DNA from: Magnolia sinica
Lineage: Eukaryota > Streptophyta > Magnoliopsida > Magnoliales > Magnoliaceae
NCBI RefSeq assembly: GCF_029962835.1
Contig: NC_080574.1
Coordinates: forward strand, 26,138,001 to 26,202,000
Direction of reading: 5' to 3'
DNA: 64,000 nt
The notes under the pieces are model-generated. The model did not search any database. It had not been told where the DNA came from and was given only the letters and a program-made list of their open reading frames with translations. Positions 11,135-22,800 of this stretch are shown in pieces. A program made the translations under genes and the position numbers. Positions within the stretch are counted from its first letter, which is position 1. Each line of letters begins with the position of its first letter.

Positions 11135-11448
11135 TAGCTGTTGTTTAATTTCCTATTCTAGTAAAAGTCCATCCCCTATCATTCTTTTAGTGATTTTTAT
11201 GCCACTGGTTATTAAAATAGTGAAGTCTAGAGTTTTAAGATCTATCCTTTGTATTTTGGCCAAGGGCATATGTAGAAAGAGTTATTAAACATTACGAATA
11301 AAGGAGACAAGTGTGAGTTTAGGGAGAGAATATTCTCTTGCAGAGGGAGTACTTTAAAAAAAATCAACCTCTTTGAATAGTTTGGTTTGTGTAAAAATCC
11401 GTCCTTCGCCATTTTCTCCTTTCTCAGCTCTTTTACATCAAATATGTA
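11135..11448 (+). repeat. Right copy of the direct repeat, probable LTR
   Basis: Partner of 8165-8465. It plausibly begins TGTTGTTTAATTTCC near 11137 and ends CTTTTACATCA near 11448, giving TG...CA ends. It includes AATAAA near 11297. The two copies differ at many sites, so the insertion is old. Confidence 0.5.
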
Positions 11449-12610
11449 AGTTTTAACATCTTATGTTCCTTCCTGGTATCCTGTAATAGAAAAAATTTAA
11501 GGAATCATCTCATGTGCATGGATAATTTAGCTTGTTACTTCTACAATCTGTATGTTAATTTCCTATATGGATTTAAGTACTCATTTTTGCCTCTTCTCAT
11601 GGTAATTTTTATTCTACTATTTTTTCTATAACGAATTTCTTTGTAATTCCCACAAAATATGAGCTGTTAGATTACTCTCGTGTTTACTGGCCTATGATAC
11701 ATGACATTCTGATAGCATGAAGAAAACAAACACTTCCATTTATAGCCTCTCACCTGCAAAACTATTTCTGCTGTCCTTTTTGGACTCCTTGCGAGTCGTG
11801 AAACAGTCAATCCTGCTGTGGTTTACCTCCTGCAATTGCGATATTTCATTCTTGAAGGGATGGAGCTGTGATTCGAAGGGCAGCGCGAATCTCTTGTTAC
11901 TAAAGTAAATGATTGGATATATCAGTGGACGAAGTTACTTAAAGAGGGTAAATTGATCTGAAGGACAGGTGTCGGTGTTTTGCCTACATGGATTGGAAAG
12001 GTCCAAACCTTCTCCGGACAGAACAGGATAACAAGAATACTAGATGGATAGAATATGACACTTGGCACAGATTTTAACTGAGGCACCCCTCTGGCGATTT
12101 TCAGTGGAAGGATTCTGGATTTCTTATCAGGTGATGCAAGATAAAAGCAAGCCCGACAACTCTTGCTGACCACTCAAAACTGGGTTTTGAGGCATACTGG
12201 TTTTTGGATCAATTTGTTTAGAAAAACTGTAAACGTAGTCGAAGAACAGTTGGGGCTGCTTTACCCACTGTCTATATAGATCTAGGTTGGGAAGCCATAT
12301 GTGATGGCTGAGAACTCATTAGTCCAGGTAAATAAGATTTGTTTTTTAACTGGGTAGATGAGAAGTTGGAGGACCCATTTCCAAGTCAGCATGCGGAGTC
12401 AGCGGCTCAGATTGGATTAGTGCATTGACTGTGGAAGCTGTTCAAAAAAGTTGAGGGAGAAATTTGTTGGGGGTGTTTGGTGTGTGGCTGAAATGAGGTT
12501 ACTGTTTGTTGATATTACCAGTTTTCAGGCATGGCTGTATATTTTTCTCAGCAGTACCTGATATGTGGCTGTTACTGTGTCTCTTTGCTTGGTTACTGCC
12601 TCAATGTTGC
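11449..12610. other. Spacer, nothing recognised
   Basis: No domain, repeat pair or RNA gene could be supported here. Short open frames on both strands lack recognisable motifs. Confidence 0.4.
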
Positions 12611-12623
12611 ATTGGCTTTGTAA

Positions 12624-12888
12624 GGTTGTGTTTGGATGCTCGGATTGAATTATAGCAACTCAATACAGTAAAGTGGAAATGACCTAAGTGAGATACCCAC
12701 AACGCTTTCATAATGAGGGACTTGCCAACAAGCAATTCCAAATTACTTCCAAGTCTGACGTTAGATGCATGGAATTGCAATTTGGGGCTGGTCATCCTTA
12801 TTAATTAATATGGCTCCACCTCCATTTTGGTCATTTTATTATTTCAATTGCTGCAATTCAATCCAGCATAGCATCTAAATGCCACTCT
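12624..12888. mobile_element. Small MITE-like element with terminal inverted repeats
   Basis: The left end reads GTTTGGATGCTCGGATTGAA and continues TTATAGCAA. The right end, reverse-complemented, reads ATTTAGATGCTATGCTGGAT and continues TGAATTGCAGCAA. The inverted pair is about 265 bp across. There is no coding content and no convincing target duplication, so the superfamily is open; the TTTGGATGC terminus suggests hAT or Harbinger. Confidence 0.5.
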
Positions 12889-13069
12889 GTATTGCTTTTA
12901 AGTACTCTTTGACTAAATTCTACAACAATGATTCAAATCCTACAATTGTATCCATTGTTTGGAGTATCCCGGATATTACTGAAACAACCCCGATATTTTC
13001 CGTATCTCCAGCACAGAGATAATGATAACACTGGTGGTCTCAGAAATTCATGGTATTGGCGATTTATCA

Positions 13070-13200
13070 CTAAGTATCGCCAAGTATTGCTTGTATCGCC
13101 AATATTTCCGACTGTGTAAATTCCAGTTGTTGCTTGTATCGCCAATATTTCCGACTGTGTAAATTCCAGTTGTTGCTTGTATTGCCAGTGTATCAATGTT
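13070..13200. repeat. Short tandem array with TATCGCCAATATTTCC motif
   Basis: A unit of about 48 bp (TTGCTTGTATCGCCAATATT and on through CCGACTGTGTAAATTCCAG) is repeated two full times from about 13087, with partial copies on both sides. Related TATCG-rich sequence occurs at about 12960-13080 and 13210-13240. Confidence 0.75.
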
Positions 13201-14590
13201 ATTCTGATAATATCGCCAATGTATTAATATTGCCAAAAATTTGTTTAATTTTTCATCTTTTTTATGGGTGCATGATTGCATGCAGTGTTCAAATTGTTGA
13301 TGATAATATTGATCATATCATTATATTAATGTTATCTCAACATGGGTGATATCGAGACCACAATCTTTTGTTTCCTCTCTAGTTGTCGACGATTTCTTGA
13401 AAAAATATCAGGTGTCTTTGATATTCTTATTGGATGGAAGGTTGGATGGATGTTTGGATGGATAGGATGGTCAGACTGGTTTCTAATGATAAGACGTGCT
13501 TCTAGGCCCCCATTAAATGAATTTATTTTGTATGCATCCATTTTACAATTATTTTTTTTAAAAAATTACTAAATATGCAAATATGTTTATTTTAGGATCC
13601 CCTAAAGTTTTGCTGAAAAACTCCACCGTTTCCCCTATGTTACCCCTATTTTCAGTTATCGAGACTATTATCAGTGATATCAACATTGTTTCTGTATTCC
13701 CGACCAGCAAAACTTGTAGCGATACCGATACTTCGAACACTGATTGTATCTTTTCAATCCCAGGGAAATGATTCACAATTTGAAATAAATTCAAGTTGGG
13801 GAAAGAAGCACCGTGCATTTACTCAAAACTCCACTGAATGTCATACTTTTTTGGATTTTTTTATTCTTCTATTTATTGCATGAAATGAAATATTTTCTTT
13901 GGGGTTTGAGCCTGTTGCGCTATGGTAGAAATGGTATATTTTTAACATTGAGGTCTTGAGGTTTGAGCCCTACTTGGATGTAAAATGAAAGGGAAAAAGA
14001 GGAGAAGAAGAAGAAAGAAGCATTGTTCTGAATTGTCTGTGGTGTATCCTTACATGGGAACTGATGGGATAGATATGGCCGGTAGATAATGGTCCGTGTA
14101 GGTGAATTTTGTGATTATTTTCTCCTTTCCATATTGTTAGTGTAAATATGTAGGTTACTGCATAGAAGTTCAATTTAGCTGGCTCCTTGTGGTCGCACGT
14201 GACCGAGACCGTTGATCTGGTCGGTTGTTATGTGGATTGGGCCATCTGTCGACATCCAAGGGCATCCGTCTTTATTGAATGTTGACCACTGATCGGGTTG
14301 GCTACCAGAGCCTCTGATTCCCTTGCCTTTTGGGATATGGCCTAGGGACAGTGGCCCCCCATTTGAATGGTCCCGATTGCTCGCATTTGTCAGGTGTTCT
14401 GTGAGGGAGCTGCATAGGCGAGCATGTCCTCCAGTGAGGAAATGAGATGATCAGACAGTGCCATCAGTGTGATTTGTTTGGTTGCCCATCTGCAGCAGGG
14501 CCTGCAAGGTAGATGGTCCAGAGCCATTCAGACGCCTGGTCCCATCGCAAGGTAAAAAAGCAAAGGGTGGCGAGAATTTGATAAGGATAT
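13201..14590. other. Spacer with a possible SINE remnant near 13.9-14.0 kb
   Basis: No gene is seen. At about 13915-13975 a stretch with CGCTATGGTAGAAATGG and GAGGTTTGAGCCC has the spacing of tRNA-like A and B boxes, but the match is poor. It is listed only as a hint. Confidence 0.25.
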
Positions 14591-16440
14591 GATTCTCATG
14601 GCTCCAAACGTTGGTCTCGTTGCCTTTCATGGATTCTGCAAATTGGCCAAATTAGAAAAAGGCACTCAAGTTGCTTTCATGCCCAATGCAGTTCCTTTCA
14701 GGGGCCCTTTTCACTTCAGCCCAGTAAAATTAAAGCTTATTCTGCCACACTTTGCATTTAATGGGGAAATTGGAAAACCAAACAGGTACTAAGCTTATCC
14801 TCCCATATCTACCCTGTCGTGCAAATGCCATCCAAGCCGCACTTCAATTGAGCCCCACTATGTTGATTGGGTATTCAAAAAATCGGGTGGGCCTGATTTT
14901 CTGCAGCATTTCACTTCAATAGCAGGGAGTGGCAATTCTGCTGCACGGGTTAGATTCCAGATAAACCAGTGGGCCCTACACAAGAAGTTTTGCAGAATGG
15001 GGTGAGCTTTTTCTTTAAAACAAAAAAAAAAATAAAAAAAAAAATAAAAAAAAAATAAATAAAAAAAAAATCTTTTGGGCCGGAGATTCTCCATGGGTGG
15101 TTGATGCTTTTTCTCTTTTACCCTTTGGGGCACGCTTCAGTGGTATCGTATAGAAGTGGGGCCCACGTGATGTATTCAGGACATCTAACATGTCCATCAG
15201 ATGCTGGCATAAAAGTAATCTTGCTACCCAAAAATCAGATCAATCCAAAACTCAGGTGGGCCACAACACGGACACGAGTGGAGAGAGAAGAGGGGTGGGC
15301 CAACCGTGCTGTGTCTATGCAATCCAGGCCATTCAGATCCTTCATCTGGCCCGGACTAAGGGGCAAGGCCAAAAATCAGGCTGTTTCGCAACTCAGGTGT
15401 GCCACTGCTCGATCGAGGTTGGGCATTCCCTCCCATTTTATTCCCTGTGCTGTGCCACCCACCTGAATGTCAGATCAGACTCTTTTTTTTTTTTTTTTTT
15501 TTTTTTTTGTAATGGACAGTTTGGATGTCCTCAGTACATACGTGGGCCCCACATTTACCCAGTACCAGCGTGAATCACGCCCCTTCTATTTATTTCTTAA
15601 TTCGAAATATATAGGAAGGCATGAAAAATGAAATGGATATAAAAGCTTCATCATAGCACGTATGTCGATATCATTTTCCTCTGTGAATGAGGAAATTAAC
15701 TACATTGCCCCTAGAAAATAATAAAGGGATTTTTACCATAATTTCTTAAGAAATTCCAATTTTCACTAAGGGAAATTACCAAAATGTCCTTAATTAGTTA
15801 TTTATTTAAAAGGCAATAAAGTGAGAATTGTAGGGCCCACATAGCCTGTGTATGACATCCAACCCACCCAACATATGCACCCGAACATAGTGATCATGCA
15901 AACAAAAAATTAGGCCTATGAAATCACTGGATGGGCTACAAGTGAATTTCCAATCGTGGAGTAAGTATTTGGTAAAATCCTCATTAACGGAGGTAGTATT
16001 TTGTAAAATCCGAATTAACAAGGAATTTTTCCATTAAAATTCCAATAATAAAATAAAGGAAATAATTAAAAAATAATAATAATAAACTCTGAATGTACTC
16101 TATATTCAGGCATTTGTCCAGACATTTTAATGAAACTGCCTGGCAACGTACATTGTTCATAAGAGGAGAAGAAATGCTAGGATGATGCTAACACAGTCGA
16201 TGACCAAAATACCCCTGAATTTTGAGATACTGCATTAGATAAAATGAAAACACTAAAATTCAAAATCTTTTTTTTCCCCACCCCTCATATTTCCATGTAT
16301 GTTATTCCTTCAATGCATAAAATAAATGGTGAATGCCTCTCAATCACCCTACCTAGAATAATAACTCACAGTAGCAAATGCAGGCCTTTGCCACCCCCAT
16401 GTCTATACAGACTCCAGCCTTGCATTTGAAGAGACCCCAA
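14591..16440. other. Intergenic repeats downstream of the methylesterase gene
   Basis: This gene-free stretch holds A-rich and T-rich runs (about 15019-15070 and 15482-15508). It also has pieces of the GTGGGCCC-type MITE core at about 15150-15560. A second MITE-like segment at about 15725-16045 shares the subterminal motif GGGATTTTTACC with the element at 17.08-17.64 kb. Confidence 0.4.
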
Positions 16441-16463
16441 ATGGCGTTTTCCGATGATCACCA

Positions 16464-16792
16464 CTATGGCAGCTGGGCAATTTCAAGCAAAATCTTGTGT
16501 AGCGACTGTGGTTTCGAGAAGAAGGGGCAGTGATCACTTCCTTTGATTTTGTACACTCCCTGGGGTGGGTTCTCCCTGACAAGCTTTTCTTGGACATCCG
16601 GAGAGAGCGCATGGTCATCAAGCGTCTGGATAAAGAAGCGCCTTGCAGTGCCGTAATTTTCTGGTGACAGTGACAGCTTCTCCATGATGGGTCCCAGAGG
16701 GAACGGTCTCATGGAAACTGTGGCCAGCGCAATATCCTGATATCACCAATGTAACATGGATGCTTCAGTTCTCTGAACTATCACATTTTCAC

Positions 16793-16844
<52 letters not shown>

Positions 16845-19800
16845 TTTTATATCTTTTAATTTTCTTAAATAGGATCCGTTGCAAATTTCACAAAGGTTTT
16901 CAAATTGCAGATGTATATTGAATGACGAAAGGTGATGTTATGCAGACACAGAAGTGTTGTCATCACCCAGTGTCCAACAGGCTAACATGTGCCTATTGTC
17001 ATACGATGATAACCAAGAATGTGTCATTGTGGATACATTAAAATCATGTAATAAGAATTACCAAAATACAAGGTAAAAGAAGAAGAAGAGGGATTTTTAC
17101 CGTGAAATTCCTCAAGGAATTGGATTTTACAAAGAAGAAGAAGAGGGATTTTTTACTGTGAAATTCCTCAAGGAATTGGATTTTACCAAATGGTGCCTCC
17201 AGTAACTGATATTCCCCACCAATGCTTTTTAAGAGAAGAAATTACACTATTGCTCTCCTTCAATTTTTCTTTACAACAAAATGGAAAATCAAAAGTTATG
17301 AGGCCCACGTGGCATGTATCTTACATCCAACCCGTCCAATAGATGCACACCAACATTATTATTGATGCATACCAAAATTATCATTAGACAAACCAAAAAA
17401 CATGACAGATTCAGTCAAAAGGTGGGCCAATCTATAAAAAATAATGTACACCATTCACAATATCCCAATTCAAGTGTATAGCCCCATCTGATGATCTGAT
17501 TGACCTGATGTTTTGTTCATATTATCGCATGGTATGGTGATACATTTAACAGGTTGGATGTTATACACATACCATGTGGGCCCCACAAGTCTTGAGTTTC
17601 ACTACTTTTTAAAGGAAAAAGTTAAATGAGGGCAGTTCTGTAATTTCGTCCCTCAAAAAGCACCTCCATGTAATATGTAATAATGCGGTTAAGATCTTTC
17701 AAAAAAATAAAAATAAAATACAGACAAACAAACAGATACGGCAAGTTTTCCAATATAACCATCTCAGACCATTTATTAAAAACAACGTGTTCGTTGTCCA
17801 AGTTATTCAAAAACAGTATGTAAAGCCCATAACGGTAACAGTGGGACCTGCTAGGCAATACAGGGTTGTATTGCACGATCAGATTTTTTTTAAAAAAACA
17901 CATGTAACAGGCCTGTAATGGCTGTTACAGACCCGTAAAGGGCAAATATGTGGCTGTTGGGGACGGATTCGAGGCCGTATGAGCGCACCAGAGAAAGCTG
18001 GGGGTGCACACAGTACATATTGGGACGCCTTTGAAGCTTGCTTTAAAACGCTTACGACTATACAATCAAAGCGCCCCCTTTATTTACTAAGGTTCGAAGG
18101 GGCCCATGAGAATCCTTACTGGAATATAAGTGGCCCTAACAAGTCCGTAGGTCTGCTTGCTAGCTTTGATGCCAGCAGTTGCTTGTTGGCATGGGGGAGG
18201 TCTCTCAGGGCTATTTAAAACATTGAGCGGGTGCAGTGAGGCCATTTCATTGAGAGGGGTAGTTGGGTCGCTTTATAGATATCATAATGATTCTTCCTTT
18301 TCGTAGGAGGGGAGCTGAGCTCTCTGTGTCAAAGGATGAATTTTCTGTCTTCTCTCTCCCTTGGAGGTGAGGAGAGAGCTGGTGCAGCGACACTGCCCTG
18401 AAGAAATTCAGATATGGGCCCGCAACAAGCTTATATGGGTCCAATACTTTTTTCCTTGAAAAGTAATTCGACCATCACAGGGCCATGACAGCTGTTATGC
18501 CCCGTAACATAACAGTAATACTGTAGCCTTTACAATTACCGAATCCCCAGTCCTTGTCGTATGGCTGGCTAAAGCGTCTTAAGCGTGTTATTTGTTCATC
18601 AAATCTGGAGTTGCAATATTCTAAGCATGTTCATTCAAGATTTTATTGATAAATATCCTATACTTTTCAAACATCTAAATCAGAACAAAAAGAAAAAATA
18701 AGTTTGCATTGATCATTTCGATGACCATTACCAAAAACAGGATATCTATAAAGAGTGGGTTGAGTAATATCATACCTTCGGAGGAGTCTGGTTGAAATAC
18801 AGGCCCTTGATCTGCTGTTTGTCAAGCATGAGACCGGTAGGAGGCTTGTCTTTACCATTACCATACATTAGAAATTGTGACTCCTGCATAAACATTTCGG
18901 CAGATGCAAGCTGCAAATATTGATCAAGTTGTCAGAAAGGCTGATTGGGGAAGAATGGATGTCAAAGAAAGGATGGTTGTCAACTAAAAGATGTGGCGTA
19001 CTGTTGCATGCGGCCCAATAAGTTAGACATGGATGCATATGTCAGTGTCAGACATGGACTATATGTCTTAGACAATGATATCCATGAGAACCCAGCCTGT
19101 GACAAGCCTGTACAGTTATATGGTCATGTCCACGGGTGTTTTTTACAGAAAGAGGAGTCATTTGATGTGCTGGCAGAGAGTACTATGATCCATATGCATG
19201 CACAGTGTTAGTATGCATTGCGTACATGCACCTAAATCCAAAACAAACTGTTTGGTTCCACTAAAGATTAGGCAAAGCCCCCAAAATCAGATTGATTGGA
19301 GAATCCTAACCACTGATTCATCAACATTTGTTTGTGATCTTTGGCCCATGACCCATCCCCAGTGGGCCCACTTGTTGGGAAATTTGGATTGAGGTACATA
19401 CAGGCAACATGTACAGTGTTTCTGTGCATGTGTGTAGATTGTCATAGTCAGCCGTAGAATCAAGTAACTCCTCAGTTCATAAAAGCATAAAATGTAGAAA
19501 GACATCCAGATAAATAGGATATGGTTCCAGGCAATAATGAAAAATAAAAAATATACATATCAACAAAGGGTTTCTTCTAATAGCTGCATTGATGTGTTCA
19601 AAACACTCATCTAACTGGGCATGGCAAATTTTTTTAATAACAAAATGGAGTGTAACTATTGCATGGCCTGCGATGCATTTTGAAGAATTGTGGCACCAGA
19701 TTCGCCTTGGACACGTGCCTACATGACTATCAGCAAAAAAGACCTTAGTTTTTCTTCTTTCATGTTTTTTTTTTTTTTTTAATAATTTTTTTTAAAATTT

Positions 19801-22800
19801 GTTTAATTTAAATTTTTTTTCTTAAAGCATTATTTATAGAGAGATGCTCTAGTGCTCTCAGAGCACTATAAGTTATAGTGCTCCTAGTTGCATTGGTTAA
19901 CTTGGACACTCCAACTGATCAATCTGAATTGTCCATCAAGTCCAGAACACATTTCATGGGCCACATGCAAAATCCCACTGATTGGATGATCCAATCCATC
20001 CTTGATTTGGCCTTATTTTCTATAGTTGTCCTCTTTCCAAGCCATGGATGGATGGTTGCAATTGCCTAATAAAAGTGATTCTTTAGAATTACAAGCAATC
20101 CATGATGCTCTTTAACAAAAAGATGAATCAAATTGCTGATTTAAAGGACATTCTCAAATGGTCATTAGTGTCAGATTTGTGCGACATTTGCAAGCTGGCC
20201 CATGAAATGTGCATTGGACCTAATGAACAATCTAGACCAATTGATCGGACTGGCTATGTCTTCCAATGCAACTAGGAGTACTGTAACTTAAAGTGCTTTG
20301 AAATCATTTGAGCATTTCTCTTATTTATACACTGTCTATACAGTTTTTCTGTATTGATTTATTTTTATCTATCAAGCAAAATTGTCCTATGTAGTATTTA
20401 CCAACACTATCATATAACTGTACAGATGTGCTAGCATGTCAGGTATCTAAGAGTCCCTGTGTTTGACACTGTATCCAAGTCCAACACAAACAGTTCTGCA
20501 TCAGAGTTGCATTCCTGCAATATTTATGAAATTTATGCATGGATGGATGGTTGCAATTGCCTAATAAAAGTGATTCTTTAGAATTACAAGCAATCCATGA
20601 TGCTCTTTAACAAAAAGATGAATCAAATTGCTGATTCAAAGGACATTCATCAAATGGTCATTAGTGTCAGATTTGTGTGACATTTGCATGCTGGCCCATG
20701 AAATGTGCATTGGACCTAATGAACAATCTAGACCAATTGATTGGACTGGCTATGTCTTCCAATGCAACTAGGAGTACTGTAACTTAAAGTGCTTTGAAAT
20801 CATTTGAGCATTTCTCTTATTTATACACTGTCTATACAGTTTTTCTGTATTGATTTATTTTTATCTATCAAGCAAAATTGTCCTATGTAGTATTTACCAA
20901 CACTATCATGTAACTGTACAGATGTGCTAGCATGTCAGGTATCTAAGAGTCCCTGTGTTTGACACTGTATCCAAGTCCAACACAAACAGTTCTGCATCAG
21001 AGTTGCATTCCTGCAATATTTATGAAATTTATGCATACATACCTCCTCTGCAAAGACATCAAAGGGCCTTTGCCCATCTGATACCATTGTAGCACTTACG
21101 AAGACTGCTTTAGAAATCTTCTTAGGGCAACATTCCAGAGCATAAGATATGCTTGCCCCTCCGCAACTGTGACCAACCAAAATTACCTGCACAGCAACAT
21201 GGGTCATGATATTCTCTGAAATCAATAACCATTAAAATGCCACTGGCATGGAAACATTAGCTATTTGTCCGAGTTCTTTTTACCTTTTCATTCTCAGAAA
21301 GGTTGTGTAGATAGTCAATCAGGGGTTTTGCATACTCTGCCAATGTTGAAATACTGTTGGTATCTGTCTGGTCGATCCCAGATCCTGTGAGATCTAAAGC
21401 AGTTGGAAGCAGTCCTGCTTCCTCCAACAGAGAAATTGACTTGTACCAACACCATGCTCCGAACCCTTGTCCATGAATAAGAACGAATTTCTTCGTTTCA
21501 ATGTTCTCAATAGATTCCGCAGTCTGTAGAAAATAGAGATTCAGGATTTAGAAAATATGTTTATCAATTGCCATTTTGGCATCTGATATTGTAATTTTAA
21601 TAACATCACTGCACCTCGAACCTGTGGCCTTACTACAATTATGGAACACTTAAGAGCCTGACAACTTCTGGCATACATGAAGACAGACGTCGGACTAGGG
21701 CTGCAACTTGGGTTCAGGTTGAACTGAACCTGACTGACCCAACCCAGCTTCAGGTCGGGTTGCATTGGGTTGTCAAAGTCCTTGGGTTAACTTAGGGTTA
21801 GAAAACTCCAACCGATTTGAAATCAGGTTGGGTTCTGGTTGAGAGAATTCGGGTCAGGTTAGGTCGGGTTGGGACTAATCACATGCATTTGGGTCGGGTC
21901 AGGTCGGGTTGGTTCAGTTTAGGGCTGAGTGCAGAGGAATTCAGGTTTGGTTCGTGTTGGGCACATTGAGTTGGAATTCAAGTCAGGTCAGGTCAGGTTC
22001 AGGTTCAACCCGATCCAACCTGCCTGAGTTGCGCTCCTACATAGGACAGTCCTGTTGGGTTGTAGCCATCAGCTACAATTCATTGCATTTCATGTAGCTT
22101 GACACTAGAGGTGAGTGCTCTAGGCTGTTTTTGTCTACTCATGATGCTGGATTTCATTTTTTTAACAATAAATGGTGGAAACATTATTGATGAAAGGATA
22201 AAAATTGTAGATGTGGAAGTCAAAAGAGAACTACAATAGGGAAGTCAATCTCCAAAGGTAATTCCCGATCTTCATACACCTTCCCTGGCTCATGAATCTG
22301 CCATTATGGGAAGAGAGACATCATCATCATCATCTAAGCCTTATCCCAGCTAACTGGGTTGGCTACACGATTGCCGATCTTCAGACACCTTCCCTGGCTC
22401 GTGACTCTGCCATTATGGGACGGGAGACATCATCATCATCATCATCATCATCTAAGCCTTATCCCAGCTAACTGGGTTCGCTACATGAATCTCTGTCATT
22501 CCACTCCATAAAGGGCCATAAATTCAGTTATCAAGTCTTCTCTTACTACCTCCACCCATGTTCTCTCTTGGTTTATGGGAAGAGAGATATAATGGTAGAA
22601 TTCTTCTTTCAATAAGGAGGGTCCAATGCTGCTCTAATATCAAGTATCCACATTCCAAAAAATATGTAGCAACTGTGGCATATACATCTATGACAATGAA
22701 ACATGTAAGCTTAAACAAATGCCAGACCTGTAAAAAACACTGCAGAGAATAAAATGAAAGAAATGGGGGCATTTTGAAGTGTTTGATAAAGATACATCTC

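Noticed and set aside
13915-13975. tRNA gene or SINE near 13.9 kb
   Set aside because: The box spacing is suggestive, but the sequence cannot fold as a cloverleaf by eye and has no sister copy in the window.
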